DNA of 64,000 nucleotides, taken from assembly GCA_026225945.1 (NCBI GenBank), contig JAMJFZ010000817.1, positions 1 through 64,000 on the forward strand. The letters run 5' to 3'. This DNA is from Cricetomys ansorgei. Taxonomy: Eukaryota; Chordata; Mammalia; Rodentia; Nesomyidae. The position numbers were made by a program, and so were the translations under genes. The number at the start of each line of letters is the position of its first letter. The first letter of the stretch is position 1. Shown here one piece after another: positions 48,519 to 61,030 of this stretch. The notes beneath the pieces were generated by a model that saw only the letters and a list, made by a program, of their open reading frames with translations, ran no database searches and was not told the origin of the DNA.

Positions 48519-51500
48519 ATGTTCTTCACGCTCCACATTGGTTGTGCCCGCTGCATGAGAATTGCTGCCTCATATGCACAGGCCCTGTTAGAACCTTCTG
48601 TTTCTCTTAAGTGTTTGGGTGCTCAGGATCAAACCCAGGACTTTGTGAATCCTGGAGAGGTACGATCCAAACATTTCCTTTGCTTTCCTTTCGTTTCCTT
48701 TCCTTGTCTTTTCTATTCATTCCCTTTCAGTTTTTTGAGATAGGATCTATCTGAGCTCCCCTCACAGACAACCCATGCTTCTGCTTCAAGCACTGTTGCA
48801 GCTCGGTGACAGGCCCATGTCCACAAGCGTGGCAGAACGTTTCTACCAGCAATGAAGAAATCAGATGATGGAGATGTGCTGGCATCCAAAGGGAGAGTTG
48901 TTTTCTACAAAATCACCTCCAGAGCATTTATGATGCCTGCTTGCCCTAGCAGGGGCCTGGATTCAGTACTCAGTGTCTACATGCTAGCTCCTACATGTGG
49001 CTACCGTTCCAGTGGTTCGAACATCCAGTCTGCTGACCCTTGAAAGAAGCAGCTGGTGTAAGTGAAAAAGCTGACATTGACCCATAATGGAGGAGGGCTC
49101 CTTGATCTTGCCTACTGCAAAGATGCAAAGGGGAGCATCAGCCACAAGTTCCTGTGAGCAGAAAGAACCCGGGACAAAACAGGAAGGGGTTCGTGGAATT
49201 TAAGAACAGGGACCCAGTGGCTCAGCAGAAGGATCAGGAGTCACGGGTGGGAGTGCAAATGAGCAGGGTCTGAAGAAGGGAGGTTTTCAGGGCAGCGAGA
49301 AGAGGCTATCCATGTGTCCCGAAGGGTCCCTGAATGGATTCTCTGAACCCTTCTGCCCCAGCAATGAGCTTGTTTGCTCATTGCTGGGGCAGAAGGGTTC
49401 AGAGTCCAGGCGTGAAGGAGCCTCCGTGGAAGTTGCCTGCCTCCGCAGAGTTAGCCAGGAGCCAAATGTTGGCACTTGAGCCCCAGTTGAAAGTTACTGC
49501 CTTGGTCTCAAGCCGGTCTGGAAGCTTAACCCTCGCGTCACAGGGGACTGGAGATGTTTTGGAAGGCATTTGCATGCCTGTGTCTCAGGGAAACACGGTC
49601 GGTTTGCCCGAAATAGTGGATTCCGTGATTGGAACAGTGCATGGCGTTTCTCGATTTACAGGACAAAGTCAGAAATGAACACCACATCCTGAGGGGATCG
49701 TCGTGGGCTTGGAAAGATCATTGACATCTGTTCTTGGCAAAAGGGGTCATAAAATAAAATGGCCAAAGCGGCTGTTTACAAGTCCGAAGTGACCCTACAA
49801 TATTTGATTCAGGACCCACAAAATACCGACTCTCCACAATCACTACGGTCTGATCACGATCTGCTGTCGAGCATGATTCAGTCAGCTGTGACTTGTTTCT
49901 ACACAGTGGTTGTCAAACTTCCTGCGACTGCCACACTTGAAGACAATTCCTCGTGTTGTGAGAACCCCAACAATGAAATTATTCTGTTGCTAACTTGTAA
50001 GTGTTGTTTTGCAAAGCTACTTCTATCAAACGTATTGCAAATGTCTGACATGCAGCAGTTCTTAATCGAAACCTGGGACACAGTCGCTCAAGCCCCAACT
50101 GGCTTGAGCCCCTCAGCATGAGAATTGCTGGCCTATATGCACAGGCCCTTTTATAACCTTTGGTTTCCTTTAAGTGGTTGAGTGTTCAGAATCAAACCCA
50201 GGACTTTGTGAATACTTGAGAGGTACGACCCGAACCTTTTCTTCCTTTTTTCCTTTTCATTTCTTTTCCTTCTTTCTTTTCTATTGTTTCGTTTCTAAAT
50301 TTCCGAGTCAGGATCGTTCCTGGTTCTCTGCTCATACATTCCATCCTTCCGACTCAGTCACCCTTGTGTTTCGGTACAGGCTGTGTCCCCAAGCATTGCA
50401 GACCTTCTTCCAAACAATGATGGGATCAGAAGGTGGAGATGTGCAGGCATCATATATGAGAATTTTTTTCTCCAAGAAAACCTGCAAGCGTTTATGATGT
50501 CTGAGTGACCTCGCAGGGGCCTGGATTCAGTCCTCAGCATCTAGATGGTAGCCGCTCTATGTGGCTACCTTTGCAGAAGTTCCAACATCCACATTGGTGA
50601 CCCCTGCAGAGACCAGCTCCTGTAAGTTAAAAAGCTGACATTGACCCGTAATGGTGGAGGGCTCCTTGATCTTGCCCCGGGGAAAAAAGCAAAGAGTAGA
50701 GTCAGCCACAAGATCTTGTAAGCAGAAAGAACCAGGGAAAGGACCGGAAGGGGTTCCTGGAATTTTAGAGAGAGGACCCTGGGGCTCAGCAGGAGGATCA
50801 GGACGCACGGGTGAGGGTGCGCCTGAGCATAGTCAGAAGAAGGGAGGTTCTCATGGCGGCGAGAAGAGGCTCACCACGTGTCCGGAAGGGTCCTTGAATG
50901 AATTCTCTGAACCCTTCTGCCCCAGCCATGAGCAGTTACTGCTCATGGCTGGGGCAGAAGGGTTCAGAGGGCAACCATGAAGGCAACTCCCTGGAAGCTG
51001 CCTGCCTCCGCAGTGGCAGTCTGCTGCCACACGGTGGCGCACGTGTCCCACTTGATAGTAACTGCATCTGTCTCAAGCTGGTCTGGAGGCTGAACCCTAG
51101 CTTCACAGGGGACTGGAGATGTTTTTGAAGCCATTCACATGATTGTGTCTCATGGACACACAGTCGGTTTGCCCGAAATAGTGTATTCCATGGTGGGAAC
51201 AACGCATGGCGCTTCTCGAGTTACAGGACAAAGTTCAGAAATGAACACCACATCCTGAGGGGATCAGCGTTGGGTTCGAAAGAACATTGACACCTGTTCA
51301 TGGCAAAAGGGGTCATAAAGAGAAATGACCAAAGTGGCTGTTTACATGTCCGAAATGCCCCTACAATATTTGATTCAGGACCCCCAGTATAGCAAGTCTC
51401 CACAATCACTAAGGGCTGATCATGATCTGCTATGGAGCATGATTCACTCAGGTGTGACTTATTTCTACACAGTGGTTCTCAACCTTCCTAAGACCGCCAC

Positions 51501-51646
51501 ACTTGAATACACTTTCTCGTGTTGTGGGGACCCCGATAATGAAGTTCTTCTGTTGCTAATTAGCAACTTTTGTTTTGCGAAGCAACTTGTATGAATCTTA
51601 ATGCAAATGTCTGACACGCAGCAGTTCTTAATCGAATCCTGGGACA
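48519..51646 (+). repeat. Unit 15 (A-B)
   Basis: T variant in A; CAGGACCCCC in B. No private change noticed. Confidence 0.95.
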
Positions 51647-54600
51647 ATGTTCTTCACGCTCCACATTGGTTGTGCCCGCTGCATGAGAATTGCTGCCTCA
51701 TATGCACAGGCCCTGTTAGAACCTTCTGTTTCTCTTAAGTGTTTGGGTGCTCAGGATCAAACCCAGGACTTTGTGAATCCTGGAGAGGTACGATCCAAAC
51801 ATTTCCTTTGCTTTCCTTTCGTTTCCTTTCCTTGTCTTTTCTATTCATTCCCTTTCAGTTTTTTGAGATAGGATCTATCTGAGCTCCCCTCACAGACAAC
51901 CCATGCTTCTGCTTCAAGCACTGTTGCAGCTCGGTGACAGGCCCATGTCCACAAGCGTGGCAGAACGTTTTTACCAGCAATGAAGAAATCAGATGATGGA
52001 GATGTGCTGGCATCCAAAGGGAGAGTTGTTTTCTACAAAATCACCTCCAGAGCATTTATGATGCCTGCTTGCCCTAGCAGGGGCCTGGATTCAGTACTCA
52101 GTGTCTACATGCTAGCTCCTACATGTGGCTACCGTTCCAGTGGTTCGAACATCCAGTCTGCTGACCCTTGAAAGAAGCAGCTGGTGTAAGTGAAAAAGCT
52201 GACATTGACCCATAATGGAGGAGGGCTCCTTGATCTTGCCTACTGCAAAGATGCAAAGGGGAGCATCAGCCACAAGTTCCTGTGAGCAGAAAGAACCCGG
52301 GACAAAACAGGAAGGGGTTCGTGGAATTTAAGAACAGGGACCCAGTGGCTCAGCAGAAGGATCAGGAGTCACGGGTGGGAGTGCAAATGAGCAGGGTCTG
52401 AAGAAGGGAGGTTTTCAGGGCAGCGAGAAGAGGCTATCCATGTGTCCCGAAGGGTCCCTGAATGGATTCTCTGAACCCTTCTGCCCCAGCAATGAGCTTG
52501 TTTGCTCATTGCTGGGGCAGAAGGGTTCAGAGTCCAGGCGTGAAGGAGCCTCCGTGGAAGTTGCCTGCCTCCGCAGAGTTAGCCAGGAGCCAAATGTTGG
52601 CACTTGAGCCCCAGTTGAAAGTTACTGCCTTGGTCTCAAGCCGGTCTGGAAGCTTAACCCTCGCGTCACAGGGGACTGGAGATGTTTTGGAAGGCATTTG
52701 CATGCCTGTGTCTCAGGGAAACACGGTCGGTTTGCCCGAAATAGTGGATTCCGTGATTGGAACAGTGCATGGCGTTTCTCGATTTACAGGACAAAGTCAG
52801 AAATGAACACCACATCCTGAGGGGATCGTCGTGGGCTTGGAAAGATCATTGACATCTGTTCTTGGCAAAAGGGGTCATAAAATAAAATGGCCAAAGCGGC
52901 TGTTTACAAGTCCGAAGTGACCCTACAATATTTGATTCAGGACCCACAAAATACCGACTCTCCACAATCACTACGGTCTGATCACGATCTGCTGTCGAGC
53001 ATGATTCAGTCAGCTGTGACTTGTTTCTACACAGTGGTTGTCAAACTTCCTGCGACTGCCACACTTGAAGACAATTCCTCGTGTTGTGAGAACCCCAACA
53101 ATGAAATTATTCTGTTGCTAACTTGTAAGTGTTGTTTTGCAAAGCTACTTCTATCAAACGTATTGCAAATGTCTGACATGCAGCAGTTCTTAATCGAAAC
53201 CTGGGACACAGTCCTCAAGCCCCAACTGGCTTGAGCCCCTCAGCATGAGAATTGCTGGCCTATATGCACAGGCCCTTTTATAACCTTTGGTTTCCTTTAA
53301 GTGGTTGAGTGTTCAGAATCAAACCCAGGACTTTGTGAATACTTGAGAGGTACGACCCGAACCTTTTCTTCCTTTTTTCCTTTTCATTTCTTTTCCTTCT
53401 TTCTTTTCTATTGTTTCGTTTCTAAATTTCCGAGTCAGGATCGTTCCTGGTTCTCTGCTCATACATTCCATCCTTCCGACTCAGTCACCCTTGTGTTTCG
53501 GTACAGGCTGTGTCCCCAAGCATTGCAGACCTTCTTCCAAACAATGATGGGATCAGAAGGTGGAGATGTGCAGGCATCATATATGAGAATTTTTTTCTCC
53601 AAGAAAACCTGCAAGCGTTTATGATGTCTGAGTGACCTCGCAGGGGCCTGGATTCAGTCCTCAGCATCTAGATGGTAGCCGCTCTATGTGGCTACCTTTG
53701 CAGAAGTTCCAACATCCACATTGGTGACCCCTGCAGAGACCAGCTCCTGTAAGTTAAAAAGCTGACATTGACCCGTAATGGTGGAGGGCTCCTTGATCTT
53801 GCCCCGGGGAAAAAAGCAAAGAGTAGAGTCAGCCACAAGATCTTGTAAGCAGAAAGAACCAGGGAAAGGACCGGAAGGGGTTCCTGGAATTTTAGAGAGA
53901 GGACCCTGGGGCTCAGCAGGAGGATCAGGACGCACGGGTGAGGGTGCGCCTGAGCATAGTCAGAAGAAGGGAGGTTCTCATGGCGGCGAGAAGAGGCTCA
54001 CCACGTGTCCGGAAGGGTCCTTGAATGAATTCTCTGAACCCTTCTGCCCCAGCCATGAGCAGTTACTGCTCATGGCTGGGGCAGAAGGGTTCAGAGGGCA
54101 ACCATGAAGGCAACTCCCTGGAAGCTGCCTGCCTCCGCAGTGGCAGTCTGCTGCCACACGGTGGCGCACGTGTCCCACTTGATAGTAACTGCATCTGTCT
54201 CAAGCTGGTCTGGAGGCTGAACCCTAGCTTCACAGGGGACTGGAGATGTTTTTGAAGCCATTCACATGATTGTGTCTCATGGACACACAGTCGGTTTGCC
54301 CGAAATAGTGTATTCCATGGTGGGAACAACGCATGGCGCTTCTCGAGTTACAGGACAAAGTTCAGAAATGAACACCACATCCTGAGGGGATCAGCGTTGG
54401 GTTCGAAAGAACATTGACACCTGTTCATGGCAAAAGGGGTCATAAAGAGAAATGACCAAAGTGGCTGTTTACATGTCCGAAATGCCCCTACAATATTTGA
54501 TTCAGGACCCCCAGTATAGCAAGTCTCCACAATCACTAAGGGCTGATCATGATCTGCTATGGAGCATGATTCACTCAGGTGTGACTTATTTCTACACAGT

Positions 54601-54773
54601 GGTTCTCAACCTTCCTAAGACCGCCACACTTGAATACACTTTCTCGTGTTGTGGGGACCCCGATAATGAAGTTCTTCTGTTGCTAATTAGCAACTTTTGT
54701 TTTGCGAAGCAACTTGTATGAATCTTAATGCAAATGTCTGACACGCAGCAGTTCTTAATCGAATCCTGGGACA
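51647..54773 (+). repeat. Unit 16 (A-B)
   Basis: T variant in A; CAGGACCCCC in B. Private changes are C to T at 51971 (CGTTTTTACCAGC) and a missing G at about 53213 (ACAGTCCTCAAGC). The unit is 3,127 bp long. Confidence 0.95.
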
Positions 54774-57700
54774 ATGTTCTTCACGCTCCACATTGGTTGT
54801 GCCCGCTGCATGAGAATTGCTGCCTCATATGCACAGGCCCTGTTAGAACCTTCTGTTTCTCTTAAGTGTTTGGGTGCTCAGGATCAAACCCAGGACTTTG
54901 TGAATCCTGGAGAGGTACGATCCAAACATTTCCTTTGCTTTCCTTTCGTTTCCTTTCCTTGTCTTTTCTATTCATTCCCTTTCAGTTTTTTGAGATAGGA
55001 TCTATCTGAGCTCCCCTCACAGACAACCCATGCTTCTGCTTCAAGCACTGTTGCAGCTCGGTGACAGGCCCATGTCCACAAGCGTGGCAGAACGTTTCTA
55101 CCAGCAATGAAGAAATCAGATGATGGAGATGTGCTGGCATCCAAAGGGAGAGTTGTTTTCTACAAAATCACCTCCAGAGCATTTATGATGCCTGCTTGCC
55201 CTAGCAGGGGCCTGGATTCAGTACTCAGTGTCTACATGCTAGCTCCTACATGTGGCTACCGTTCCAGTGGTTCGAACATCCAGTCTGCTGACCCTTGAAA
55301 GAAGCAGCTGGTGTAAGTGAAAAAGCTGACATTGACCCATAATGGAGGAGGGCTCCTTGATCTTGCCTACTGCAAAGATGCAAAGGGGAGCATCAGCCAC
55401 AAGTTCCTGTGAGCAGAAAGAACCCGGGACAAAACAGGAAGGGGTTCGTGGAATTTAAGAACAGGGACCCAGTGGCTCAGCAGAAGGATCAGGAGTCACG
55501 GGTGGGAGTGCAAATGAGCAGGGTCTGAAGAAGGGAGGTTTTCAGGGCAGCGAGAAGAGGCTATCCATGTGTCCCGAAGGGTCCCTGAATGGATTCTCTG
55601 AACCCTTCTGCCCCAGCAATGAGCTTGTTTGCTCATTGCTGGGGCAGAAGGGTTCAGAGTCCAGGCGTGAAGGAGCCTCCGTGGAAGTTGCCTGCCTCCG
55701 CAGAGTTAGCCAGGAGCCAAATGTTGGCACTTGAGCCCCAGTTGAAAGTTACTGCCTTGGTCTCAAGCCGGTCTGGAAGCTTAACCCTCGCGTCACAGGG
55801 GACTGGAGATGTTTTGGAAGGCATTTGCATGCCTGTGTCTCAGGGAAACACGGTCGGTTTGCCCGAAATAGTGGATTCCGTGATTGGAACAGTGCATGGC
55901 GTTTCTCGATTTACAGGACAAAGTCAGAAATGAACACCACATCCTGAGGGGATCGTCGTGGGCTTGGAAAGATCATTGACATCTGTTCTTGGCAAAAGGG
56001 GTCATAAAATAAAATGGCCAAAGCGGCTGTTTACAAGTCCGAAGTGACCCTACAATATTTGATTCAGGACCCACAAAATACCGACTCTCCACAATCACTA
56101 CGGTCTGATCACGATCTGCTGTCGAGCATGATTCAGTCAGCTGTGACTTGTTTCTACACAGTGGTTGTCAAACTTCCTGCGACTGCCACACTTGAAGACA
56201 ATTCCTCGTGTTGTGAGAACCCCAACAATGAAATTATTCTGTTGCTAACTTGTAAGTGTTGTTTTGCAAAGCTACTTCTATCAAACGTATTGCAAATGTC
56301 TGACATGCAGCAGTTCTTAATCGAAACCTGGGACACAGTCGCTCAAGCCCCAACTGGCTTGAGCCCCTCAGCATGAGAATTGCTGGCCTATATGCACAGG
56401 CCCTTTTATAACCTTTGGTTTCCTTTAAGTGGTTGAGTGTTCAGAATCAAACCCAGGACTTTGTGAATACTTGAGAGGTACGACCCGAACCTTTTCTTCC
56501 TTTTTTCCTTTTCATTTCTTTTCCTTCTTTCTTTTCTATTGTTTCGTTTCTAAATTTCCGAGTCAGGATCGTTCCTGGTTCTCTGCTCATACATTCCATC
56601 CTTCCGACTCAGTCACCCTTGTGTTTCGGTACAGGCTGTGTCCCCAAGCATTGCAGACCTTCTTCCAAACAATGATGGGATCAGAAGGTGGAGATGTGCA
56701 GGCATCATATATGAGAATTTTTTTCTCCAAGAAAACCTGCAAGCGTTTATGATGTCTGAGTGACCTCGCAGGGGCCTGGATTCAGTCCTCAGCATCTAGA
56801 TGGTAGCCGCTCTATGTGGCTACCTTTGCAGAAGTTCCAACATCCACATTGGTGACCCCTGCAGAGACCAGCTCCTGTAAGTTAAAAAGCTGACATTGAC
56901 CCGTAATGGTGGAGGGCTCCTTGATCTTGCCCCGGGGAAAAAAGCAAAGAGTAGAGTCAGCCACAAGATCTTGTAAGCAGAAAGAACCAGGGAAAGGACC
57001 GGAAGGGGTTCCTGGAATTTTAGAGAGAGGACCCTGGGGCTCAGCAGGAGGATCAGGACGCACGGGTGAGGGTGCGCCTGAGCATAGTCAGAAGAAGGGA
57101 GGTTCTCATGGCGGCGAGAAGAGGCTCACCACGTGTCCGGAAGGGTCCTTGAATGAATTCTCTGAACCCTTCTGCCCCAGCCATGAGCAGTTACTGCTCA
57201 TGGCTGGGGCAGAAGGGTTCAGAGGGCAACCATGAAGGCAACTCCCTGGAAGCTGCCTGCCTCCGCAGTGGCAGTCTGCTGCCACACGGTGGCGCACGTG
57301 TCCCACTTGATAGTAACTGCATCTGTCTCAAGCTGGTCTGGAGGCTGAACCCTAGCTTCACAGGGGACTGGAGATGTTTTTGAAGCCATTCACATGATTG
57401 TGTCTCATGGACACACAGTCGGTTTGCCCGAAATAGTGTATTCCATGGTGGGAACAACGCATGGCGCTTCTCGAGTTACAGGACAAAGTTCAGAAATGAA
57501 CACCACATCCTGAGGGGATCAGCGTTGGGTTCGAAAGAACATTGACACCTGTTCATGGCAAAAGGGGTCATAAAGAGAAATGACCAAAGTGGCTGTTTAC
57601 ATGTCCGAAATGCCCCTACAATATTTGATTCAGGACCCCCAGTATAGCAAGTCTCCACAATCACTAAGGGCTGATCATGATCTGCTATGGAGCATGATTC

Positions 57701-57901
57701 ACTCAGGTGTGACTTATTTCTACACAGTGGTTCTCAACCTTCCTAAGACCGCCACACTTGAATACACTTTCTCGTGTTGTGGGGACCCCGATAATGAAGT
57801 TCTTCTGTTGCTAATTAGCAACTTTTGTTTTGCGAAGCAACTTGTATGAATCTTAATGCAAATGTCTGACACGCAGCAGTTCTTAATCGAATCCTGGGAC
57901 A
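54774..57901 (+). repeat. Unit 17 (A-B)
   Basis: T variant in A; CAGGACCCCC in B. No private change noticed. Confidence 0.95.
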
Positions 57902-60900
57902 ATGTTCTTCACGCTCCACATTGGTTGTGCCCGCTGCATGAGAATTGCTGCCTCATATGCACAGGCCCTGTTAGAACCTTCTGTTTCTCTTAAGTGTTTG
58001 GGTGCTCAGGATCAAACCCAGGACTTTGTGAATCCTGGAGAGGTACGATCCAAACATTTCCTTTGCTTTCCTTTCGTTTCCTTTCCTTGTCTTTTCTATT
58101 CATTCCCTTTCAGTTTTTTGAGATAGGATCTATCTGAGCTCCCCTCACAGACAACCCATGCTTCTGCTTCAAGCACTGTTGCAGCTCGGTGACAGGCCCA
58201 TGTCCACAAGCGTGGCAGAACGTTTCTACCAGCAATGAAGAAATCAGATGATGGAGATGTGCTGGCATCCAAAGGGAGAGTTGTTTTCTACAAAATCACC
58301 TCCAGAGCATTTATGATGCCTGCTTGCCCTAGCAGGGGCCTGGATTCAGTACTCAGTGTCTACATGCTAGCTCCTACATGTGGCTACCGTTCCAGTGGTT
58401 CGAACATCCAGTCTGCTGACCCTTGAAAGAAGCAGCTGGTGTAAGTGAAAAAGCTGACATTGACCCATAATGGAGGAGGGCTCCTTGATCTTGCCTACTG
58501 CAAAGATGCAAAGGGGAGCATCAGCCACAAGTTCCTGTGAGCAGAAAGAACCCGGGACAAAACAGGAAGGGGTTCGTGGAATTTAAGAACAGGGACCCAG
58601 TGGCTCAGCAGAAGGATCAGGAGTCACGGGTGGGAGTGCAAATGAGCAGGGTCTGAAGAAGGGAGGTTTTCAGGGCAGCGAGAAGAGGCTATCCATGTGT
58701 CCCGAAGGGTCCCTGAATGGATTCTCTGAACCCTTCTGCCCCAGCAATGAGCTTGTTTGCTCATTGCTGGGGCAGAAGGGTTCAGAGTCCAGGCGTGAAG
58801 GAGCCTCCGTGGAAGTTGCCTGCCTCCGCAGAGTTAGCCAGGAGCCAAATGTTGGCACTTGAGCCCCAGTTGAAAGTTACTGCCTTGGTCTCAAGCCGGT
58901 CTGGAAGCTTAACCCTCGCGTCACAGGGGACTGGAGATGTTTTGGAAGGCATTTGCATGCCTGTGTCTCAGGGAAACACGGTCGGTTTGCCCGAAATAGT
59001 GGATTCCGTGATTGGGAACAGTGCATGGCGTTTCTCGATTTACAGGACAAAGTCAGAAATGAACACCACATCCTGAGGGGATCGTCGTGGGCTTGGAAAG
59101 ATCATTGACATCTGTTCTTGGCAAAAGGGGTCATAAAATAAAATGGCCAAAGCGGCTGTTTACAAGTCCGAAGTGACCCTACAATATTTGATTCAGGACC
59201 CACAAAATACCGACTCTCCACAATCACTACGGTCTGATCACGATCTGCTGTCGAGCATGATTCAGTCAGCTGTGACTTGTTTCTACACAGTGGTTGTCAA
59301 ACTTCCTGCGACTGCCACACTTGAAGACAATTCCTCGTGTTGTGAGAACCCCAACAATGAAATTATTCTGTTGCTAACTTGTAAGTGTTGTTTTGCAAAG
59401 CTACTTCTATCAAACGTATTGCAAATGTCTGACATGCAGCAGTTCTTAATCGAAACCTGGGACACAGTCGCTCAAGCCCCAACTGGCTTGAGCCCCTCAG
59501 CATGAGAATTGCTGGCCTATATGCACAGGCCCTTTTATAACCTTTGGTTTCCTTTAAGTGGTTGAGTGTTCAGAATCAAACCCAGGACTTTGTGAATACT
59601 TGAGAGGTACGACCCGAACCTTTTCTTCCTTTTTTCCTTTTCATTTCTTTTCCTTCTTTCTTTTCTATTGTTTCGTTTCTAAATTTCCGAGTCAGGATCG
59701 TTCCTGGTTCTCTGCTCATACATTCCATCCTTCCGACTCAGTCACCCTTGTGTTTCGGTACAGGCTGTGTCCCCAAGCATTGCAGACCTTCTTCCAAACA
59801 ATGATGGGATCAGAAGGTGGAGATGTGCAGGCATCATATATGAGAATTTTTTTCTCCAAGAAAACCTGCAAGCGTTTATGATGTCTGAGTGACCTCGCAG
59901 GGGCCTGGATTCAGTCCTCAGCATCTAGATGGTAGCCGCTCTATGTGGCTACCTTTGCAGAAGTTCCAACATCCACATTGGTGACCCCTGCAGAGACCAG
60001 CTCCTGTAAGTTAAAAAGCTGACATTGACCCGTAATGGTGGAGGGCTCCTTGATCTTGCCCCGGGGAAAAAAGCAAAGAGTAGAGTCAGCCACAAGATCT
60101 TGTAAGCAGAAAGAACCAGGGAAAGGACCGGAAGGGGTTCCTGGAATTTTAGAGAGAGGACCCTGGGGCTCAGCAGGAGGATCAGGACGCACGGGTGAGG
60201 GTGCGCCTGAGCATAGTCAGAAGAAGGGAGGTTCTCATGGCGGCGAGAAGAGGCTCACCACGTGTCCGGAAGGGTCCTTGAATGAATTCTCTGAACCCTT
60301 CTGCCCCAGCCATGAGCAGTTACTGCTCATGGCTGGGGCAGAAGGGTTCAGAGGGCAACCATGAAGGCAACTCCCTGGAAGCTGCCTGCCTCCGCAGTGG
60401 CAGTCTGCTGCCACACGGTGGCGCACGTGTCCCACTTGATAGTAACTGCATCTGTCTCAAGCTGGTCTGGAGGCTGAACCCTAGCTTCACAGGGGACTGG
60501 AGATGTTTTTGAAGCCATTCACATGATTGTGTCTCATGGACACACAGTCGGTTTGCCCGAAATAGTGTATTCCATGGTGGGAACAACGCATGGCGCTTCT
60601 CGAGTTACAGGACAAAGTTCAGAAATGAACACCACATCCTGAGGGGATCAGCGTTGGGTTCGAAAGAACATTGACACCTGTTCATGGCAAAAGGGGTCAT
60701 AAAGAGAAATGACCAAAGTGGCTGTTTACATGTCCGAAATGCCCCTACAATATTTGATTCAGGACCCCCAGTATAGCAAGTCTCCACAATCACTAAGGGC
60801 TGATCATGATCTGCTATGGAGCATGATTCACTCAGGTGTGACTTATTTCTACACAGTGGTTCTCAACCTTCCTAAGACCGCCACACTTGAATACACTTTC

Positions 60901-61030
60901 TCGTGTTGTGGGGACCCCGATAATGAAGTTCTTCTGTTGCTAATTAGCAACTTTTGTTTTGCGAAGCAACTTGTATGAATCTTAATGCAAATGTCTGACA
61001 CGCAGCAGTTCTTAATCGAATCCTGGGACA
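57902..61030 (+). repeat. Unit 18 (A-B)
   Basis: T variant in A; CAGGACCCCC in B. A private added G at about 59015 (GATTGGGAACAG) makes the unit 3,129 bp. Confidence 0.95.
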